The notes below the pieces were generated by a model, which worked only from the letters and a program-made list of their open reading frames with translations, did not search any database and was not told where the DNA came from. A DNA stretch of 64,000 nucleotides from Epiperipatus broadwayi (Eukaryota; Onychophora; Udeonychophora; Euonychophora; Peripatidae). Below, piece by piece: positions 52,901 to 58,900 of this stretch. Each line of letters opens with the position of its first letter. Position 1 is the stretch's first letter. The stretch spans positions 7,153,922 through 7,217,921 of the forward strand of contig JAQFVV010000042.1 of the NCBI GenBank assembly GCA_028023455.1, written 5' to 3'. The position numbers and the translations under genes are program-made.

Positions 52901-55900
52901 GATTTACAAAAATCCTTATGCAAACAATTTCAGGCATATGTAAAATGCAAAAAAATGAGATATACTGTATACGTCATACCATCCCTCACTCAGTGTTCTT
53001 GTTTGTCTCATTTTATATGAACATCTCTTGTGATATATTGCAGTACTTACTTTTATTAATTAAAAAAATATTTTCACATTCTATATTGTGATAAACAAGC
53101 ACCTGATAATAAAATTTGATTTAAGCAAATCTTGGAAAACTTCAGTTGTATAAATATTTAAAATAATATATACATGCATATTTTTTTAAAAAAATCTTAA
53201 AATGCCTTGGTAATATAAAAATTTATAAAATCATTTACAACACTGTTTTATATCTTTTGGATCATAAAAAAAAAATTATATATTTTTCATAATAAATACT
53301 TTAACTATATAGATAATAGTTTAAATATAGGTTATATAAATATAATTAGGAAATTTTATTTTTAATTTTATTCTTTTCAAAAACAAAACAAAAAGTCTTT
53401 TAATATCTAGAAAAACCAATTTGTATACCATATATACATTTGCTGGCATAATTTTAAATAGACAATGATAAATTTATTTCTTACTTAATTAAAATGTTAA
53501 AATTTATATATGCATATTATAGTACAGTATATGCCACTACTGTTAATTAAACAGTATGTTAGGATAATAATGGCATCTCACAATAATGAGAGAATGAGAA
53601 GCAGATATTTTATCAATAACCAAATTCAATATTAAGTAAATTAGATTTTTTTTTTTTCACTCATGCATGCATACTTATAAAAGACAAATCAAATGTTACT
53701 TTACCATGGTCATATTTTATTATTTCATTAACATTATTAATTTAAAAATATATGAGAAAGTAACTATAGAAGAAATCTATTCAATAACTTTTTGCATAAT
53801 ATAAGTTTTAATATTAAAACATATCTTTCTTGAATAATCATATTCAAAAACTCTCTCTATATATATATTTAAAAAGAATGTATTATTTGATGTATCCATT
53901 TTTTAAATAATATTTAAAGTAACTATTTTTATAATGAATAAAGTTAATATCTTTAGAAAAAATGTATTTTTTTAAAAAAAAGATAAGACAAAAAATGGTT
54001 TACTGCTAAATCTAAGTAATATTAGGTCTATAGTTAATTAAAAAAGTAAAAGGTGGCTGCTGGAGGGTTGCATTAGATCCTAATATCTAGGTGCAGTGCT
54101 CTCAGATCCAAGGCTCCTTATTGCTGAAAGCCACAAGCTAGAAACTAGTCTGGGGATATTGTATGAATAGGTACTAGATAGGGATTTTGTGCACAAATCT
54201 TTCTGCATCCATTGATTACTCTAGCTTGCTCTGAATGGTGCTACTGTATGAAGAGTTTTGCCTGTGTGTTATCAGTTTGTGTAAACACAAAGAATGGTGA
54301 TCATGTGATGTTTAGGGGTTAAGTAAAATCTACTTAATATAATATAAATATGATTCAAGTCTCCAACTGGTGTTTAGAATATTAGACTTGATCTGATGAA
54401 AAATATTTTCTTGGTACAGAACCTGTAATCCTTATATCACTATAGTTTGCAATTCAAAATTTGACAATTATATATAACATCTTAAACATTAAATAATGAG
54501 TTAATAGAGTGTTTAAATGCTTTCATTCATTATAATACGATAAAATGTAGCTCTTTAATGCAATAACTGCATAAATGATTAAATAAATTTTTTTTTTTAT
54601 TTCATCAATTATGCATTTATTCACAAAGTTTACAGGAGGCACACAAAATATTAAAAATACATCTCACTCTTAAAAGATGAATAATAATTCAATTTAATGG
54701 TATAAAAAAAAAGGAGGAAAATATATTTCATTCATTCATTGAAAGTTCCAAAAAAGAGAAATCATTGACACTTCACAAATATTCTTAATGAAAAATGGAA
54801 TTAAGATACATATTTCATACTTTAATTTTTTTTTAGGGAATATTATGATTGCAAGACTTCATCCAATAATGGACTCACTCAAAATCACAAGGAGCTCAGT
54901 CAAATTTAAAATAGATAAAAACTTTTTATTAAATCATTGAAAAAATAAATAATCAAATAAAATAATTTGGAACTTAACATCAAACCAAAGGTTATCTTAC
55001 TAATGATATATACAGCTAAACGATTTAATAAATTTTGAGTCAGGTTATATTGATTTCAAAATAAATAAAATGTCACATGATCATCATCTCTTATACTAGC
55101 ACATAATTGTCATTAAACAAGGCAAAACTCTCCATACAGTAGTGCCACCCTGTCCCAACCAGAGTAATCAATGGATGCCAGAAGGCTTGTGCATAAACTA
55201 GATAGGAATTTTATGCACAAGCCTTCTGGCATCCATTGATTACTCTGGTTGGCACAGGGTGACACTACTGTATGGATAGTTTTGCCTTTTTTAATAAATA
55301 AAATGTTTGTACTCGGTTGTTATATGGGAAGCTTATATTTAATAAATTTATTTACGATACTAGGGGATCTTGTATTGATGTCATTTTTATTTTTTCAACT
55401 TGTGGATATATGTAAAATTTAATATTGTTGGATAGATTAGTAAAAGGTAAACCTATATATTACAAAAATTATAGTAAAAATGTAGAATTAAAAAAATTAT
55501 TGATAGACATAAAAAGTTTAGCTTGTATTTTTTTAAAAAAATCAGAAAAAACTTTATGAAAAGTTAATTTTATATTTAGTTAAATAAAAAAGAAAGACAC
55601 ATGCTAATTTGAAAAAAACATTATAATTAATTATACTTAATTAAAATTTTGTAATTAAGGGATTACTTCTTTTAAAAAAAAAACAACAGAAAAATAACCT
55701 GTAAAGATAAAAAAATTTGATAAATAAGAGCAGGAGCTTAATGTACATGAAAAAAAATAAAATATATTATTGTCAGACATCAGTAAGATTATATAAAGAA
55801 ATTAAGACTGAGATAATTCACTCTTTTTCATATTCAAATTATTTCATTTGGAGGGATAGTCTCCTTCATTTCTTAATAAGATTGAAAAATAAATATATTT

Positions 55901-58900
55901 TATCATATTGCTATAGAATGCATAAAACTGTAGTGCCATGAAAGCCTGAATTAAAGAGAAGAAAAAAACTGGGTATAACTATGATAAATTATTGAAGCTC
56001 ATTAAGAATTCACTGTATAAAAAAAATTATATTGCTAAAAAGTCCTTTTTGGTGCTGGTTTTATTCTGGATACGATGAAAAACTTTTCTATGTAAATGGT
56101 TTTCAATAAAATATTTTAATTTCAGTTATATTATCAAAATTTTCTAAAATGTATTCTTTTAATAGTGAAAAAATGTCATGCTATGCCTTGGAGCACATAA
56201 TTTGAAGATGATGATGATATTGAAATTTAGCCTATCCAGATATCCTGATAAAAGTTTGTTCCTATTGTTCAATAGTTGATCTAGCTTACCGAAGTGAAAA
56301 AATATACACCAAAGAATTAAAGAAACCCAAAGTTGGAGAGTAATTCCAAGAAATATTAAAAGTTATTATATAATTGTAAAAAGGCACCTGGTCAATATGC
56401 TAATAAATTATTAAAATTCATAATAAGAATTTATATATATATATAACACATTTTTTCTTTATTATATACTACACAATGACTAATTTAATTTATTGGAAAT
56501 ATACATATTGAGATAGATCTTTTAGGGCTCATCACATACAGCCATAGTTGTTACACATAAATGAGTATTTTCTTATTTCAAAACCTATTAAAGTATATGT
56601 GTAGCAATTCATAAAACCCACATTGCTGTAGTTAACATTTTGTAAGTTTAATTAAAGGAAAATTAGAATTATAAATGCATTTGTAATTGTTTTATTGATT
56701 TCAAATCTGGGTTATTAGAAATTAAATTTGATAAAATAAAGAAAAATTAGTATTGTTTAGAATTATTAATGGTCATTTTTTACTGAATTACATAATATAG
56801 AATCAGAATTTGATAGAATTTTATTTTACAAGATTATAAATATTATCATTCAAAACATACAATTTTTTAAGTCTGTAAAATTGAAAAACTATAATGTTTG
56901 TAAAAGGATAATTTTAATGTAAAACTTACATTCTCATTTTTATTATAAAACTGATGAAAATTAGGATTAAATTGTTTTGAACTATAGAAAAAAAATGATA
57001 AAAGAAATGTTAAGAAAATAATAAAACTTATTTTCAGTTAAACAGAAAAACATGCATGTAATTAATTAGTACAATTGTACTTAATTGAGAGTATATATGC
57101 ACTTTATGTAATAAAGGGTTTAATATTTAATTGCAGTGATATCATGAAAAATTATTTAAGTTAGATTTAAAATATTGAGGATAATCAATGTTCCGAAGCT
57201 TAGAATTTGCATATTAAATCTGTGCAGATGGTTTTCAAAGCAGTTTCAGAAGTTTTATCAGCAATTAAAAGGTAATAAGAGTTAAGCAGAAGATCCTGGT
57301 AATACACATAGAAACAAAATTATACTATACCAATATAGGATGGAAAATTTTCAATAAATTGCTGTAGCCTATGAAATGAGTGATCAGATTCCCTATGTGT
57401 GAGAATTATAACCAATCCCTACAGGATGTAGTAGCCTGCCTGTCTAAAATATTATCTCCAGCTTTGAACCTGTCAGCTTCTGTTATGATGTGATTGGACA
57501 AATATAAAACATCTAATTATCAAATTTCAATGTGCAGTGTAATACAATTGTAACCAAAGATTGAAGAAGAAATCTCAAAAAAAAAAATTCATCACATAAG
57601 AACAGCTCCATCAGAAAAAAAAAAATAGAGAGAATAGAGCTGCAAACTATGCTGTAGCTAGTTCCATGAATTCAATTATACAATATCCAAAGAAAAATAT
57701 AAATAAACAAACAAATAAGATATTAAAATGAGCAAATTTTATGATATTCAGTAGCCATTTTTCTTTCTCTAAGTGCTGAATGAATTTCATGTTTTAATAA
57801 AATTTATTCAATTTATTTTGAAAGCACACACATTTTATACTTCCTTTATTATTCTTTCTGAATTTAATGTGCTATATTTTGCATAACAAACATATATTTT
57901 CTGAGTACAATGTTAAAAGATTTACAAAATATTAGACTTTATTAAAAGTTGATACTGTTTTAAAAACATCAAAATAATTAGAACCTAATTTCTTGATGAA
58001 AAGATTACTATTTTATTTCTATAAAAGAAAAAAATTATTGAAAAAAAAAAAGGAATATTGCTTAGAACATATTTTATAACTATAAAGTAAGATATTTCAG
58101 TATTTATTTTAAAAATAAAAATATGATAGTAAGTTTTTTTCTTTTTTCTTCTTATTGCTTCAATAAATGTATGAATGAACACACTCAGTAAAATATATGT
58201 AAACATGTCCCTTCAATTTATTATTAATAGCTATATTATTATTCTCTTTAAAATTTTCTTTATATTATATTCATGATTTAAATTACTACTATACATATAA
58301 AAAAGTATCCATATGTGTGTGGGATGAAAAGTATTATCCCTTGCAGTTCAATAAATAATATCTATTCTAGTCACTATTATCAATAAATATTACACACTAT
58401 ATAAGTTGAATGCAAGGGGAGCTTGGAACAAAATATAGCACAGTTCATGACTCCACTGTAGTCTAATAAAAATGAAATCTAAAGTATCTCCCACAATTCA
58501 AGCTAGTTTTTATACAAGACTCAAAAATCACACACAAATCTGTGGAATTATTAGAATTCTAAGAATCTCATTACATGAGAGTATTGATTTTTATTCATTT
58601 AACCCAGTTTATGATTTTTGAATACTAATTGTACTTAGATTTTAAAGTTTTTATTAGTAATTATGCAATTATATACTCCATTATTTAATAGTCAATAGTT
58701 ATTAATATTTGAAGTGCAATATTTTGTTTCTTTCTTTTATGTAATATGCATTTGAAGTTAGCAGAATAGAAGCTCTATTTCAATTTTTAGAAAAGAAAAA
58801 AATTAAGTTGCATTTACATGTTTATCTATATTTAAAATCATGTGAATATAGACTATCCTTTATACTAAATTTAAAGCATTTCATATAAATTTTTTAGGCT

